From Paracoccaceae bacterium (GTDB lineage: Bacteria > Pseudomonadota > Alphaproteobacteria > Rhodobacterales > Rhodobacteraceae): 5,851 nt of DNA. The number at the start of each line of letters is the position of its first letter. Within the stretch, counting starts at the first letter, position 1. The stretch lies in contig JAGRMK010000362.1 of the NCBI GenBank assembly GCA_020441345.1, positions 1-5,851 of the forward strand, written 5' to 3'. Shown here one piece after another: positions 5,776 through 5,851 of the stretch. The notes below the pieces were generated by a model. That model was not told where the DNA came from, did not search any database, and saw only the letters and a list, made by a program, of their open reading frames with translations. Made by a program: the position numbers and the translations under genes.

Positions 5776-5851
<76 letters not shown>

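Overview
The window is G+C-rich bacterial DNA with tightly packed genes. It most resembles an alphaproteobacterium of the Rhodobacterales (Rhodobacter/Roseobacter type). Three things point there: a FYDLN-acid (TIGR02300) protein with the 'CPTTGKRFYDLN' start, a paired omega-aminotransferase and PuuB-like oxidase, and the general codon bias. The assignment comes from protein recognition, not from a database search. It looks like ordinary chromosome: there is no transposase, integrase, phage gene, CRISPR array or toxin system.

Bases 1-2623 (+ strand) are the end of an amine/polyamine catabolic operon. A class III PLP-dependent aminotransferase, cut off at its N-terminus by the window edge, closely resembles putrescine/omega-amine:pyruvate transaminases. 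Its stop codon overlaps the start of a PuuB-like FAD amine oxidase (TGATG), so the two are probably translationally coupled. Together they would deaminate putrescine-like amines or their gamma-glutamyl derivatives. Bases 2624-2880 hold no convincing gene but several short inverted repeats.

Bases 2881-3690 (+) encode an exported polysaccharide deacetylase with a Tat-type signal peptide and all five NodB motifs. It ends at a hairpin (3709-3738) shared with the convergent gene behind it. On the - strand, 5138-4437 encodes a YgjP/DUF45-type HExxH zinc metalloprotein, followed after 30 bases by a GntR/FCD transcription factor (4406-3747). That short gap holds a palindrome that could be an autoregulatory operator.

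Bases 5257-5583 (+) encode a FYDLN-acid protein with a degenerate zinc ribbon and a very acidic tail, divergent from the metalloprotein. It ends in a strong intrinsic terminator (5610-5645). A separate promoter-like sequence then leads to a complete tRNA-Ala(GGC) gene whose encoded CCA is the last bases of the window.

I found no clear evidence of an undescribed system. The points most worth a second look are the eroded zinc ribbon of the FYDLN-acid protein, the dyad-rich gap before the deacetylase, and the possible leaderless, self-regulated promoter of the GntR gene.
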